Source: an uncultured Clostridia bacterium
GTDB lineage: Bacteria; Bacillota; Clostridia; TANB77; CAG-508
DNA: 64,000 nt
Direction: 5' to 3'
Assembly (NCBI GenBank): GCA_934167445.1
Contig: CAKPKJ010000001.1
Span: 172,301-236,300, forward strand
Under the pieces are notes generated by a model. That model had not been told where the DNA came from. It worked only from the letters and a program-made list of their open reading frames with translations, and made no database searches. The translations under genes and the position numbers were made by a program. Positions 8,676 through 17,624 of this stretch are shown here, piece after piece. Numbering within the stretch: position 1 is the stretch's first letter; each line of letters opens with the position of its first letter.

Positions 8676-9574
8676 ATGGAAAGTAAAAAAGAAGTAATAG
8701 ATAGATTAATTAAAGGAAAAGAATACTTAAAATGTAATAGGTTATATAATAAAAGTATAACAGAAATAAAAAAATATTAAATATGCCTCAATGGAATAAC
8801 CCTAAATTTGCAGGCTTACTAACATCAAATATATTGAAAAGTAATGCAGACGAAGTAGAAAAAATACTAAATATGGAACAATGGAAAGACCCTAAATTTG
8901 CAAGCTTACTAACATCAAATATATGGAATAGTAATGCAGGCGAAGTAGAAAAAATACTAAATATGCCTCAATGGAATAACCCTAAATATGCAAGCTTGCT
9001 AACATCAACTATATGGAACAGTGATGCAGGTGAAGTAGAAAAAATACTAAATATGGAACAATGGAAAGACCCTAAATTTGCAGGTTTATTAACGCCAGGC
9101 ATTTGGAACAGTAATGCAGGCAAAGTAGAAAAAATACTAAATATGGAACAATGGAAAGACCCTAAATTTGCAGGCTTATTAACTTCAGGTATATGGAAAA
9201 GTAATGCAGGCGAAGTAGAAAAAATACTAAATATGCCGCAATGGGAAAATTCCAAATATGTACACCTGTTACGACCAAGTATATTTGCAGTAACTAGCAA
9301 GAATATAGAATCTAATATAGAAATATTTAAAAAATATGGAATAGATGCATATATTACAAATAACTCATTAAGAAGAAATCCACAAAAACAAAAAATTTTA
9401 CTAGAGTATCTTGTGAAAAATAATATTCCATTATTAGAAGATGATAAGGGAGGCCATTTTAAGCTTAATAAAATCATTAATGCATCAAATGCAGTGTTAA
9501 GAAACAGATATCATATAGATTTAATTAAATTAGAAAAAGAAAGAGAAGAAGATGAACCAGATTTAGGAGAATAG
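8676..9574 (+). pseudogene. 30-residue tandem-repeat protein with a poly-A frameshift near the N-terminus
   Basis: Two frames encode one protein. From ATG 8676 (AAAGGAG upstream) an ORF of 33 codons ends NKSITEIKKY-stop; from 8783 an open frame of 263 codons continues. A seven-A tract at 8768-8774 separates them. With eight A the frame would read EIKKILNMPQW, exactly the repeat junction EVEKILN-MPQW seen below. The protein has five full and one degenerate 30-residue repeats (consensus M-P/E-Q-W-x-x-P-K-F-A-x-L-L-T-x-x-I-W-x-S-N-A-G-E-V-E-K-I-L-N), then a helical C-terminal domain with YGIDAYITNNSLRRNP and an acidic end. The pattern suggests a helical solenoid. Function unknown. It may be dead, phase-variable, or rescued by slippage on the A tract. 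Confidence 0.7.
8783..9322 (+). repeat. Six 90-bp in-frame tandem repeats
   Basis: Units start at 8783, 8873, 8963, 9053, 9143 and 9233 (last degenerate). Two unit types alternate, MPQWNNPK and MEQWKDPK, in the order A-B-A-B-B-A, pointing to expansion by recombination of pairs. Confidence 0.9.
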
Positions 9575-9604
9575 TTGATATGATTTTTATGGAGATTTAA
9601 TAAA

Positions 9605-9892
9605 ATGAAAGGAATAAAAAATATGGATAGTATAGAAGAAATAAAAAAGAAATATGCAAAATCAGTAATTAAAAATTTAAATAGAGAAAATTTTTATAAA
9701 ATTATTAATTTTTTAGAAAGTAATAATTGTGACTTTATTGAAGACATAGTAAGCGATTATTTAGATTTGTTTAATATAGAGTATGTTGAATTTGTAAAAA
9801 GATACAACAAGCTAAATGAAAAATATAGTAATAATTTTTTACAAAAGGCAAGTGAGGATATGAATTTATTAGAAGAATTTTACAACGATTAA
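9605..9892 (+). CDS. Small helical hypothetical protein
   Basis: 95 residues, mostly helical and highly charged, not assigned to a known family. It follows the repeat protein by 30 bases and probably shares its transcript. The pattern YAKSVIKNLNRENFYKIINFLE and DYLDLFNIEYVEFVKRYNKL suggests a small helical domain that could be a partner or a split-off C-terminal domain of the repeat protein. The ATG at 9623 is an equally good start (AAAGGA upstream). Confidence 0.55.
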   Translation: MKGIKNMDSIEEIKKKYAKSVIKNLNRENFYKIINFLESNNCDFIEDIVSDYLDLFNIEYVEFVKRYNKLNEKYSNNFLQKASEDMNLLEEFYND

Positions 9893-9920
9893 GAAAACAA
9901 TTAAATGAAAGAAGGTATAT

Positions 9921-10364
9921 ATGTATACAATAGAAGAATTTGACAAAGAAAAAACTAGAGTGCTTAGATATATTTTATATAAAAAAAGAAGCGAATACGA
10001 AGTGAGAAAGAAATTTGACAAAGTAATAGAACCAGAATTATTAGAAGACATAATTGAGTATTTGAAGGAAGCTAAATATATAAATGATAAAGAATACATA
10101 GAAAGGGCTATTAATAATTTTATTATATTAAAGAACTTGTCTCAAAGAGAAATACAGTATAAGCTAATTGCCAAAGGATTAAAGAAAACCGATATAGAAG
10201 ATTATATGTATGAAAATAAAGAAATGCTAGAAGAATATGAAATAAAATCAGCAGAGAATATTATTTACAAAAAATCCGCTTCTATGGAAGACAATGAAAT
10301 AAGACAATTTTTATTAAAAAAGGGATATAAAACTGAAAATATAAATAAAGCATTTGATAATTAA
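9921..10364 (+). CDS. recX: Regulatory protein RecX
   Basis: 147 residues with the three-helix repeats of RecX: VLRYILYKKRSEYEVRKKF, DIIEYLKEAKYINDKEYIER and the C-terminal ENEIRQFLLKKGY-type segment (here DNEIRQFLLKKGY). RecX binds and limits RecA filaments. It lies about 2 kb downstream of recA rather than adjacent. AGAAGGT is upstream of the start. The gap to scpA is only 17 bases with its own GGAG, so the two are probably co-transcribed. Confidence 0.85.
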   Translation: MYTIEEFDKEKTRVLRYILYKKRSEYEVRKKFDKVIEPELLEDIIEYLKEAKYINDKEYIERAINNFIILKNLSQREIQYKLIAKGLKKTDIEDYMYENKEMLEEYEIKSAENIIYKKSASMEDNEIRQFLLKKGYKTENINKAFDN

Positions 10365-10381
10365 TAAAAGGAGAAAAAATA

Positions 10382-11134
10382 ATGGCAATACTAACATTGG
10401 AAACAAAAAAATATGCAATAAAAATAGACAATTTTGAAGGACCACTTGATTTACTATGTCATCTGATAGATAAAAACAAAATGAATATATACGACATAAA
10501 TTTAAGCGAAATAACAGACCAATACATAAATTATCTAAAAGAGCAAGAAAAACTCAACTTAGAAATAGCAAGCGAATTCATAATTATGGCATCAACACTG
10601 TTATACTTAAAATCTAAGAATCTTTTGCCAAAACAGGAAGAAGAGGAAGAGGAAATAACAGAAGAAGAATTGATTAGAAGAATTATAGAATACAAAAAAT
10701 TCAAAGAGATTAGCAAGGTTCTAAAAGAACAATACAAGAACAACTCCAATAGATATTTTAAATTACAAGAAGAGATAAAATTGCCTAAGCAAAAAATAGA
10801 AAAAAATTATGAAAGTATGCTAATACCAGAAATGTATAAAAAAGTAGTAGAACGTAATGAAGAAAAGGTAAATCAAAATGCTAAAAATATAGAGAAAATA
10901 GCTATTACAGACAATTATACAGTCGCAAGTAAAGTAAAAGAAATATTTAAGGCATTAATAAAGAATAAAAAATTTACATTTAATAAAATGTTTTCGTTAA
11001 AAAAACATAATAAACAGGAAGTTGTAACAGCCTTTTCTGGATTATTAGAACTTTCAAGGAGAAGCAAAGTACTAACAAAGCAAGAAGAATTATTTGGAGA
11101 TATAGAAGTAGAAAAAGTAATAAAAAAGCCCTAA
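10382..11134 (+). CDS. scpA: Segregation and condensation protein A
   Basis: 250 residues, kleisin subunit of the SMC-ScpAB condensin. The N-terminal motif IDNFEGPLDLLCHLIDKNKM and DQYINYLKEQEKLNLEIASE with LLYLKSKNLLP are diagnostic. The C-terminal winged-helix part (VVTAFSGLLELSRRSKVLTKQEELFGDI) contacts the SMC head. Usually scpB follows; here the next gene is convergent rqcH, so scpB must be elsewhere. The stop codon is inside the shared terminator. Confidence 0.93.
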   Translation: MAILTLETKKYAIKIDNFEGPLDLLCHLIDKNKMNIYDINLSEITDQYINYLKEQEKLNLEIASEFIIMASTLLYLKSKNLLPKQEEEEEEITEEELIRRIIEYKKFKEISKVLKEQYKNNSNRYFKLQEEIKLPKQKIEKNYESMLIPEMYKKVVERNEEKVNQNAKNIEKIAITDNYTVASKVKEIFKALIKNKKFTFNKMFSLKKHNKQEVVTAFSGLLELSRRSKVLTKQEELFGDIEVEKVIKKP

Positions 11135-11156
11135 AATAAATTATGCTTTAGGGCTT
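11127..11156. terminator. Bidirectional terminator built from the ends of two genes
   Basis: Stem AAGCCCTAAA (11127-11136) with TTTAGGGCTT (11147-11156). The left arm contains the scpA stop codon and the right arm is the last codons of rqcH, so one hairpin ends both convergent transcripts and codes in both. Confidence 0.85.
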
Positions 11157-12838
11157 ACATATAAAGTTTTATAATTAGTATAAATTACCATTCCAGGTTT
11201 TGCACCTTTTGGCTTTTTTACGAATTTAACTTCGCAAGTATCAACTGGAACATTAGAAGAAAAACGACCTTTACTATAATATGCAGTAATTTCAGCACAT
11301 TTTAAAATAATAGATTCATCTGGAATTTTTCCATCTAATATTAAAACAGAATGACTTCCATGAATATCCTTTGTATGAAACCATAAATCTGTTTTATGCG
11401 CATATTTTAATGTTAAATAATCATTTTCTTTATTGTTTCGACCAACTAAAAGTGTAAAATTCTCTATTTTATATTTAATAGGGTTAAAACTAATATTCTT
11501 ATTTTTAGTTAATTTTTTCTTCGCTATTTTTGGCTTTTTGCTATTTTTTAATTTCTTAGTATTTTCTTGGAAAATTTCATTTTCAGAAATTTCTTCTAAA
11601 ATAATTGCAATTTCGTCAACAGAATTTGCACTTTCTAGTTCATATATAACACTTTCAATATAATCCAATTCTTTTAATGTGTCATTTTTTTGTATTGTAA
11701 CAATTTTTAAAGCATTTTTTAACTTATGATATTTTTTGAAAAATCTTTTTGCGTTTACACTTGGAGAATATTTGATATCTAACGGAATGCTAATTAAATT
11801 GTTGCTATTATAATAATTTTCTAAAGAAATTTCAGAAACATTTTTGTTAGGAATTTTATATAAATTTGAAGTTATTAACTCTCCATATAATTTATATTTT
11901 TCCATATCATCACATTCTTTTAATTTATTATTGATATTTGCCAATCTTTTTTTATACTTTTTTAATGTAGAGAGTATTAGCTTCAAAACATTATTTCTGC
12001 TATTTTTTAGATTTTCACTAATTTCTTTTTCATAGTAAAAATCATCAATAAAAAAGTTTAAATCAAAATTATTTGCAGTAAATGAAGTAGGAGTTAAATA
12101 GTAATCATTATTGGATTTTTCAAAAGACAATTCAAAAGAATCTGTTTTTGATATCACATTTTTTAAATGTGTAAAAATGTCTTCTAATCTAGTAATTTTT
12201 AAATCATTTACAAGATGTACGATATATTTTTTGCTTATTCCGTTAAATGCAGAAGATATTTCATTAGCAAATTCAGATGGCTTAGAAGTTCCAATAATGC
12301 TTGCAAATTCAGAATAATTTGATAAATCCAGAAAATTATTTTTAGTTATTTTAGGATATGTATATTTAATATGTGGAACAGCAATATGTGTTGCATTTTC
12401 ATTGTTTATATGTCGTAAACTATCAATAATAATACCTTCATCATCAAGCAAAACAATATTACAATGTTTTCCCATTAATTCAACAATTAGCTTAGAGCTA
12501 ATAATATCATCAACATCATCAAAGCCTTCTAATTCAATAGTGACAATTCTTTCTAAAGAATTTGTTATAATATTTTTAATTCGTAAACCGACAATGTGTT
12601 TACGAAGGACCATACAAAAATTAGGAGCAACTTTAGGGTTAGCTTTTTGATGTGTTGTTAAATGGATCCTGTAATTTGTTGGATTTGTACAAATATTCAA
12701 ACAATAATTAGTTCCATTTAAATACAATCCAATAACTACAGTATCAGCAGCTGGTTGAAAAATTTTATCAATACGAGCACCCTTTAATAGTTGTAATTCA
12801 GAAGCAATTGCTTTTGTTACAATTCCGTCAAATGCCAT
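11141..12838 (-). CDS. rqcH: Ribosome quality control protein RqcH (NFACT family)
   Basis: 565 residues, close to the Bacillus protein. RqcH binds stalled large ribosomal subunits and recruits tRNA-Ala to add C-terminal alanine tails for degradation. Order: NFACT-N domain (MAFDGIVTKAIASELQ; NICTNPTNYRIHLT), helix-hairpin-helix and coiled coil (about 270-400), then the NFACT-R domain with DLWFHTKDIHGSH and GAKPGMVIYTNYKTLYV. Older annotations call it fibronectin-binding protein. Start ATG has AAAGAGGT upstream on the minus strand. Confidence 0.92.
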   Translation of the reverse strand: MAFDGIVTKAIASELQLLKGARIDKIFQPAADTVVIGLYLNGTNYCLNICTNPTNYRIHLTTHQKANPKVAPNFCMVLRKHIVGLRIKNIITNSLERIVTIELEGFDDVDDIISSKLIVELMGKHCNIVLLDDEGIIIDSLRHINNENATHIAVPHIKYTYPKITKNNFLDLSNYSEFASIIGTSKPSEFANEISSAFNGISKKYIVHLVNDLKITRLEDIFTHLKNVISKTDSFELSFEKSNNDYYLTPTSFTANNFDLNFFIDDFYYEKEISENLKNSRNNVLKLILSTLKKYKKRLANINNKLKECDDMEKYKLYGELITSNLYKIPNKNVSEISLENYYNSNNLISIPLDIKYSPSVNAKRFFKKYHKLKNALKIVTIQKNDTLKELDYIESVIYELESANSVDEIAIILEEISENEIFQENTKKLKNSKKPKIAKKKLTKNKNISFNPIKYKIENFTLLVGRNNKENDYLTLKYAHKTDLWFHTKDIHGSHSVLILDGKIPDESIILKCAEITAYYSKGRFSSNVPVDTCEVKFVKKPKGAKPGMVIYTNYKTLYVSPKA

Positions 12839-12943
12839 AAAAAATACCTCTTTTCTAATTAAAGTTGTTATATGTTATTTTGTTGTAATCGCTAGTTAAT
12901 AACATATTGTTACTATAATATCATAAAAATGAACAAAAAGCTA

Positions 12944-12972
12944 TTGATTAAAAAAAATCTAAAGTGTATAAT
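12944..12972 (+). promoter_or_regulatory. Promoter of the DnaB-like gene
   Basis: TTGATT (12944-12949), 17-base spacer, TATAAT (12967-12972), 33 bases ahead of the start codon. Confidence 0.65.
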
Positions 12973-13005
12973 GTGAATGAATTCAAATAAAGGGAGAAAA
13001 AATAT

Positions 13006-14748
13006 ATGGAAGAAAGCAAAATTAAAAAGATATATGAAATTCTAAATAATATACCTGTAACAGAAAAGAATAAAGACATTATTGAAGAAATAAGAGAAGA
13101 ATTACTAAATAAAGATTATATGAGAGCATACACAAAAATAGAAGAATTAAGCAACCTAAAAGAAGATTTCGAAGAAGAATTCGAAATTGAAGAGGAAGAA
13201 AAAAGCAAGCAACAAGGAATATATCCAAAAGAATTGAGTAATATTCCCTTAGAAAGAGCTTATATGGGAATGCTATTAAATGACCCAAAACAAATAGTAA
13301 AATATTATTTTAAATTTGAGGAATGCTATTTTGAAGATCCAGCAGTTTTAAATGCATATAAGAGTGTATTGTTTACAGAAGGTGGGGCATATAGCTCAGA
13401 AGAAGCTAAAGCCAACTTTAACTTTGCTAGAGACAATGAAGAAAGCTACAAATTTAAAATGCAATTAAAAGAAGAAATGGCAAATAAAAATTACAATATG
13501 GAGAAAATTTATATTAGTTTGAAAAAACTATTTGTATTAAGAAAAAGTTATTTAGCAATTCCAATAAAAAGTATTCAAGACAAAGTTGTTGAAATAACAC
13601 AATATATTTTGTATGATAAAATGTCGGTGGAAGAAGTAAAAAGTGCGATTCAACAAGTAAATGATACAGAAAAATTCAAGAGATCTATACTAACATCAGA
13701 TTTAACAAGCTTTTTGGAAATGGGAGACAATAATTTGCGAAATGGATTACATTTACCTTTTCCTATTATGTCAAAAGTTTTTAAAGGAATAAGAAAAGGT
13801 GAAACAATGGCAATAGCAATGCCATCAAACTCTGGTAAAAGTAGGATAACAATTGATATTGCAGCACATATTGCTTTAGTACATAAAAAGAAGGTTCTTA
13901 TTATTTCTAATGAAATGTCAGAAGAAAAAATGAGATTATGTTTAATAACAACAATAATAAATAATAAAGCAATTCAAGAAATGCACGGCCAAAAGGGATT
14001 AAAGATATCAGAAGGAGAATTGTTAGAATTTAAATTTAGACCAGATGACCCTAACACAACAGAAGTAGATGAAGATGGATATATTGTAAAACATAAAGAT
14101 GAAAAGCAAGGAGATTTTGTAAGAAGGTTACTAAAAGAATCTACTGATTTTAAAAGGACAATTGCTGTAACAGATTGGGCTAATAAAGAAATTGGAAATT
14201 CAATTTATTTTATAAATATAACAGATCACACAAATGATGAGTTAAAAAAGGTTATTATGAATTATTATTATAAAGAGCAAATTGAATATGTATTTTATGA
14301 TACATTAAAAACAGATATAGCCAATATCGGAAATGGGGAAGAGGTAAAGAAAACAGCTACAATATTATCAAATTTAGCACAAAATTTTGATATGTATATT
14401 TGTTCAACTCTTCAATTAGCAGAAAGTAATACATTACCGGTAAATTTAAATGTAAATGATTTATCAGCAAGTAGAACTGTAAAAGAGGTCTTAGATACAT
14501 TAAGCTTAATGAAACAAATAAATCGAGATACATTACAAAACTATGAATATTCGTTAGAAGAAGTTGATACAAAATTTTATGATTTGAAAAAGGAAAAAGA
14601 CCCAGATGTTAGATATTATGCTTGTGTAATTGATAAAAACAGGGCAGGTGCAAAACCTACATTAGTATTTAAAATAAACTTAGCATATAATATTTGGGAA
14701 GAACTTGGATATTTAAGAATGAAACAAGGAAAAGAAGAAAACAACTAG
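13006..14748 (+). CDS. DnaB-like helicase-family ATPase, divergent
   Basis: 580 residues. N-terminal charged helices, then a DnaB-N-like stretch (ERAYMGMLLNDPKQIVKYYF) and a RecA-fold C-terminal half resembling DnaB: phosphate loop AMPSNSGKS (around 270-278; DnaB usually has RPxxGKT), LIISNEMSEEKM as in the H1a motif, EYVFYDTL as Walker B region, STLQLAESNTLP as H3, and DKNRAGAKPTLVF as the arginine-finger region. The arginine of RPxxGK is lost. It is probably not the main replicative helicase; it could be a prophage-derived or specialised paralog. AGGGAG is ahead of the start and the promoter above serves it. Confidence 0.7.
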   Translation: MEESKIKKIYEILNNIPVTEKNKDIIEEIREELLNKDYMRAYTKIEELSNLKEDFEEEFEIEEEEKSKQQGIYPKELSNIPLERAYMGMLLNDPKQIVKYYFKFEECYFEDPAVLNAYKSVLFTEGGAYSSEEAKANFNFARDNEESYKFKMQLKEEMANKNYNMEKIYISLKKLFVLRKSYLAIPIKSIQDKVVEITQYILYDKMSVEEVKSAIQQVNDTEKFKRSILTSDLTSFLEMGDNNLRNGLHLPFPIMSKVFKGIRKGETMAIAMPSNSGKSRITIDIAAHIALVHKKKVLIISNEMSEEKMRLCLITTIINNKAIQEMHGQKGLKISEGELLEFKFRPDDPNTTEVDEDGYIVKHKDEKQGDFVRRLLKESTDFKRTIAVTDWANKEIGNSIYFINITDHTNDELKKVIMNYYYKEQIEYVFYDTLKTDIANIGNGEEVKKTATILSNLAQNFDMYICSTLQLAESNTLPVNLNVNDLSASRTVKEVLDTLSLMKQINRDTLQNYEYSLEEVDTKFYDLKKEKDPDVRYYACVIDKNRAGAKPTLVFKINLAYNIWEELGYLRMKQGKEENN

Positions 14749-14805
14749 AAATATCACAAAAATGAACTTCTTTCATAATATATAAGGATGAAAGGAGTTT
14801 ATTTT

Positions 14806-15517
14806 ATGGATTATGAATTAATGATGAATGGTAATGTACGAATAGGACAAAAGGCTCCAGATTTTAATGCAACAACAACATTTGGAGAAATATCTTTAAA
14901 AGATTATGAGGGAAAATGGTTAGTATTATTTTCACACCCACGGAGATTTTACACCAGTTTGTACAACCGAAATGATTGCATTTACAAATGCACATACATA
15001 TTTTAGAAAACTAAATACAGAACTATTAGGTCTAAGTATAGACAGCAATAGTTCACACCTTGCTTGGGTCTTTGATATATTTTGCAAAACTGGAGTACGA
15101 GTTTCATTTCCAATTATAGCAGACAGAAATGGAGAAATTGCAAGAAGATATGGAATGATATCAAGTGATATAAGCACAACAGAAACTGTTAGAAATGTAT
15201 TTATAATTGACCCAAAAGGAATAATAAGAACAATATTAGTATATCCTATGAATGTCGGAAGATTTATACCTGAAATAATAAGGATTGTGCAAGCACTGCA
15301 AACAGCAGATAGCAACAAATCTTCAACTGCAGCTAATTGGATACCATATCAACCTGTAATTATTCCAATGCCGAAAACATATGAAGAATTAGAAATAAGA
15401 AGAAATGAGATTGAAAAAAATAGAAATGGATTAACATGGTATTTAAGTTTTAAAGAACCCAAAATGCAATTAGGAGAAAACCGCGAAAAAAGAGGAGACA
15501 GCAAAGTTCAAGAGTAA
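14806..15517 (+). pseudogene. Prx6-type peroxiredoxin, single-base frameshift
   Basis: One-cysteine/Prx6-like thioredoxin-fold peroxidase split over two frames. Frame one: APDFNATTTFGEISLKDYEGKWLVLFSHP; then it reads RRFYTSLYN. Deleting one base near 14937-14941 (the C of CACCCACGGAG) restores HPGDFTPVCTTEM, including the peroxidatic cysteine, and continues into the second frame (FTNAHTYFRKLNTELLGLSID to the end). The rest is intact at about 236 residues. Start 14806 has AAAGGAG 8 bases upstream. An assembly error or a very recent mutation is as likely as true decay, since nothing else is damaged. Confidence 0.85.
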
Positions 15518-15574
15518 TAAAACATAAAATATGATATATATTTAATTGAAAGGTTAAACAAGGGGAAAAACAAA

Positions 15575-16408
15575 ATGGAAAAAAATATGAACAAATCAAA
15601 AACAGTAAATTTAATAGGAAGAATTATATTTGTAATTATAGTATTAATGATTATATCAGGAATTTTAATATACACATCTGATAGAGCGACAATTAACAAT
15701 CAATATAAAATAAATGAAGCTGATTTGGAAATTCCAATCTTTTTATATCATCATATAGTAAAACAAGAGTCAGAAATACAGTTTGATTATATGCAAACAA
15801 CTGAAGAAACATTTGAAAAACAAATAGATGGATTAAAAAAATTAGGATATCATTTTATTAGCTATCAGGATTTAATTGACTACAAAGAGGGAAGAAAAGC
15901 AATATCTAAAAACTCTTGTGTACTAACATTTGATGATGGTGGAGAAGATATTTATACAAATGCATATCCTATATTACAAAAAGAAAATATACCATTTACA
16001 ATGTTTATAATAACTGATTCAGTTGGAAAAGAAGGATGTGCAAACTGGGAACAATTAAAAGAAATGCAAGACAGTGGTCTAGCACTTATAGCATCACATA
16101 GTACAAATCATACTGAATTTAATAAGCTAACAGTCGAAGAAACTTTACAAAATGTAAATGAATCCTATAAAACTATAGAAGAAAATTTAGGAGAACAAAA
16201 AGTTAAAATATTCACATATCCTTATGGCTTATATTCTGAAGAACAATTAGAACCATTAAAAGAAGCTGGATATATAATTAATTTAACAGATAATAAAATA
16301 AATAAATCTAAAAACTTAAATTTATATGGACTACATAGATGCTATCCATTAAGTGATTCAACATTTAAAATGGAACTAAAAATAATATATAGAAGTATAA
16401 GGTATTAA
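15575..16408 (+). CDS. Polysaccharide deacetylase, membrane-anchored
   Basis: 277 residues. Signal-anchor helix at about 13-32, then a NodB-homology carbohydrate esterase 4 domain: IFLYHHIV, the metal/catalytic motif TFDDGGEDIYTNAYPIL, SHSTNH (zinc-binding His pair) and TYPYG. Such enzymes remove acetyl groups from peptidoglycan or other surface polysaccharide outside the cell. AGGGGAAAA precedes the start. fba follows from its own promoter. Confidence 0.88.
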   Translation: MEKNMNKSKTVNLIGRIIFVIIVLMIISGILIYTSDRATINNQYKINEADLEIPIFLYHHIVKQESEIQFDYMQTTEETFEKQIDGLKKLGYHFISYQDLIDYKEGRKAISKNSCVLTFDDGGEDIYTNAYPILQKENIPFTMFIITDSVGKEGCANWEQLKEMQDSGLALIASHSTNHTEFNKLTVEETLQNVNESYKTIEENLGEQKVKIFTYPYGLYSEEQLEPLKEAGYIINLTDNKINKSKNLNLYGLHRCYPLSDSTFKMELKIIYRSIRY

Positions 16409-16412
16409 AATC

Positions 16413-16441
16413 TTGACATATGAATTTTTTAGAAATATAAT
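16413..16441 (+). promoter_or_regulatory. fba promoter
   Basis: TTGACA (16413-16418), 17-base spacer, TATAAT (16436-16441): both hexamers match consensus, fitting a highly expressed glycolytic gene. Confidence 0.8.
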
Positions 16442-16483
16442 AATTATGCTAAAAAATATTTAATTTAAAAGGAGGAATTATAT

Positions 16484-17413
16484 ATGTTAGTAACAACTAA
16501 AGAAATGTTTGAAAAAGCAATGAAAGAAGGATATGCAATAGGTGCATTTAATGTGAATAATATGGAAATAATCCAAGGAATAATGGATGCAGCAGCAGAA
16601 AGCAAATCACCAGTAATATTACAAGCATCATCAAGTGCTATTAAATATGCAAGAATAGGATATTTGATGAAAATGGTAGAAGCAGCAGTTGAAGAACACC
16701 CAGAAGTTCCAGTTGCAATTCATTTAGATCATGGACCAGATTTCGAAACTGCAAAAATGTGTATTGATAATGGATTTACATCAGTTATGATTGATGGTTC
16801 AAAATATGATTTTGAAGAAAATGTAGCATTAACTAAAAAAGTTGTAGATTATGCACATTCTAAAGGTGTGGTAGTTGAAGCGGAACTTGGAAAATTAGCA
16901 GGAATTGAAGATGATGTATCAGTAGATGCGGCAGATGCAATGTATACAGATCCAGAACAAGCTGAAGAGTTTGTAAAAAGAACAGGATGTGATTCATTAG
17001 CAATTGCAATTGGAACAAGTCATGGAGCTTATAAATTCAAAGGTGAAGCTAAACTAAGATTTGATATTTTAGCTAAAATAAAAGAAAAAATACCAAATAC
17101 ACCAATAGTTTTACATGGGGCTTCAACAGTAATTCCAGAATTAGTTGAAACTTGTAACAAATATGGTGCAGATATTCCAGGAGCAAAAGGAGTTCCAGAC
17201 GAAATATTACATGAAGCAAGTGTTTCAGGAGTATCAAAAATAAATGTTGATACAGATTTAAGACTAGCAATGACAGCAGGAATCAGAAAAGAATTTGTTG
17301 AAAATCCAAATGTATTTGACCCTAGAAAATATTTAGGACCAGCAAGAGATTTGATAAAAGAAACAGTTGAACATAAAATGAAAGACGTTTTCGGTTCAAG
17401 TAATAGAATTTAA
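16484..17413 (+). CDS. fba: Class II fructose-1,6-bisphosphate aldolase
   Basis: 309 residues. Zinc-dependent cleavage of fructose 1,6-bisphosphate to DHAP and glyceraldehyde 3-phosphate in glycolysis. Visible: AIHLDHGPDFETAK (catalytic Asp and zinc His), GFTSVMIDGSKYDFEENV, VEAELGKLAG, AIGTSHGAYKF, VLHGAST and KINVDTDLRLA. AAGGAGG lies ahead of the start. Monocistronic between a consensus promoter and the palindromic element at 17435. Confidence 0.96.
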   Translation: MLVTTKEMFEKAMKEGYAIGAFNVNNMEIIQGIMDAAAESKSPVILQASSSAIKYARIGYLMKMVEAAVEEHPEVPVAIHLDHGPDFETAKMCIDNGFTSVMIDGSKYDFEENVALTKKVVDYAHSKGVVVEAELGKLAGIEDDVSVDAADAMYTDPEQAEEFVKRTGCDSLAIAIGTSHGAYKFKGEAKLRFDILAKIKEKIPNTPIVLHGASTVIPELVETCNKYGADIPGAKGVPDEILHEASVSGVSKINVDTDLRLAMTAGIRKEFVENPNVFDPRKYLGPARDLIKETVEHKMKDVFGSSNRI

Positions 17414-17434
17414 TGCAATAATTTAATTGCATAT

Positions 17435-17589
17435 AAATAAAAAACAATATATATTATTTTCTTTATGCCTTGTGTGTCGCAATCTCCATATACGAACTGT
17501 ACTAGTATGTTGATTGCTCCAATCGCACTCGCACAGCTCGTTTGGTCGCTTACGCGGCATTTTATAAAATAATATATATTGTTTTTATT
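17435..17589. repeat. Palindromic intergenic element, copy C
   Basis: Arms of about 33 bp (17435-17468 with 17556-17589) with few mismatches, running from AT-rich tips to TATGCC with GGCAT. The 87-base centre is much richer in G and C and has an inner pairing GCAATC with GATTGC. Arm sequence matches that of copy A at 94-117 (CAATATATATTATTTT then TTATGCCTT) while centres differ. It lies between convergent fba and smpB and may also terminate both. Confidence 0.65.
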
Positions 17590-17624
17590 ATAATTAAAAT
17601 TAAGTTTGGCTAGTAAAAGAAGGC

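Noticed and set aside
8783..9322. CRISPR-like regular repeats
   Set aside because: The 90-bp units are contiguous, in frame and encode a protein repeat; there are no unique spacers between short repeats.
17414..17624. tmRNA gene next to smpB
   Set aside because: No tRNA-like ends or tag reading frame; the region is explained by the palindromic element.
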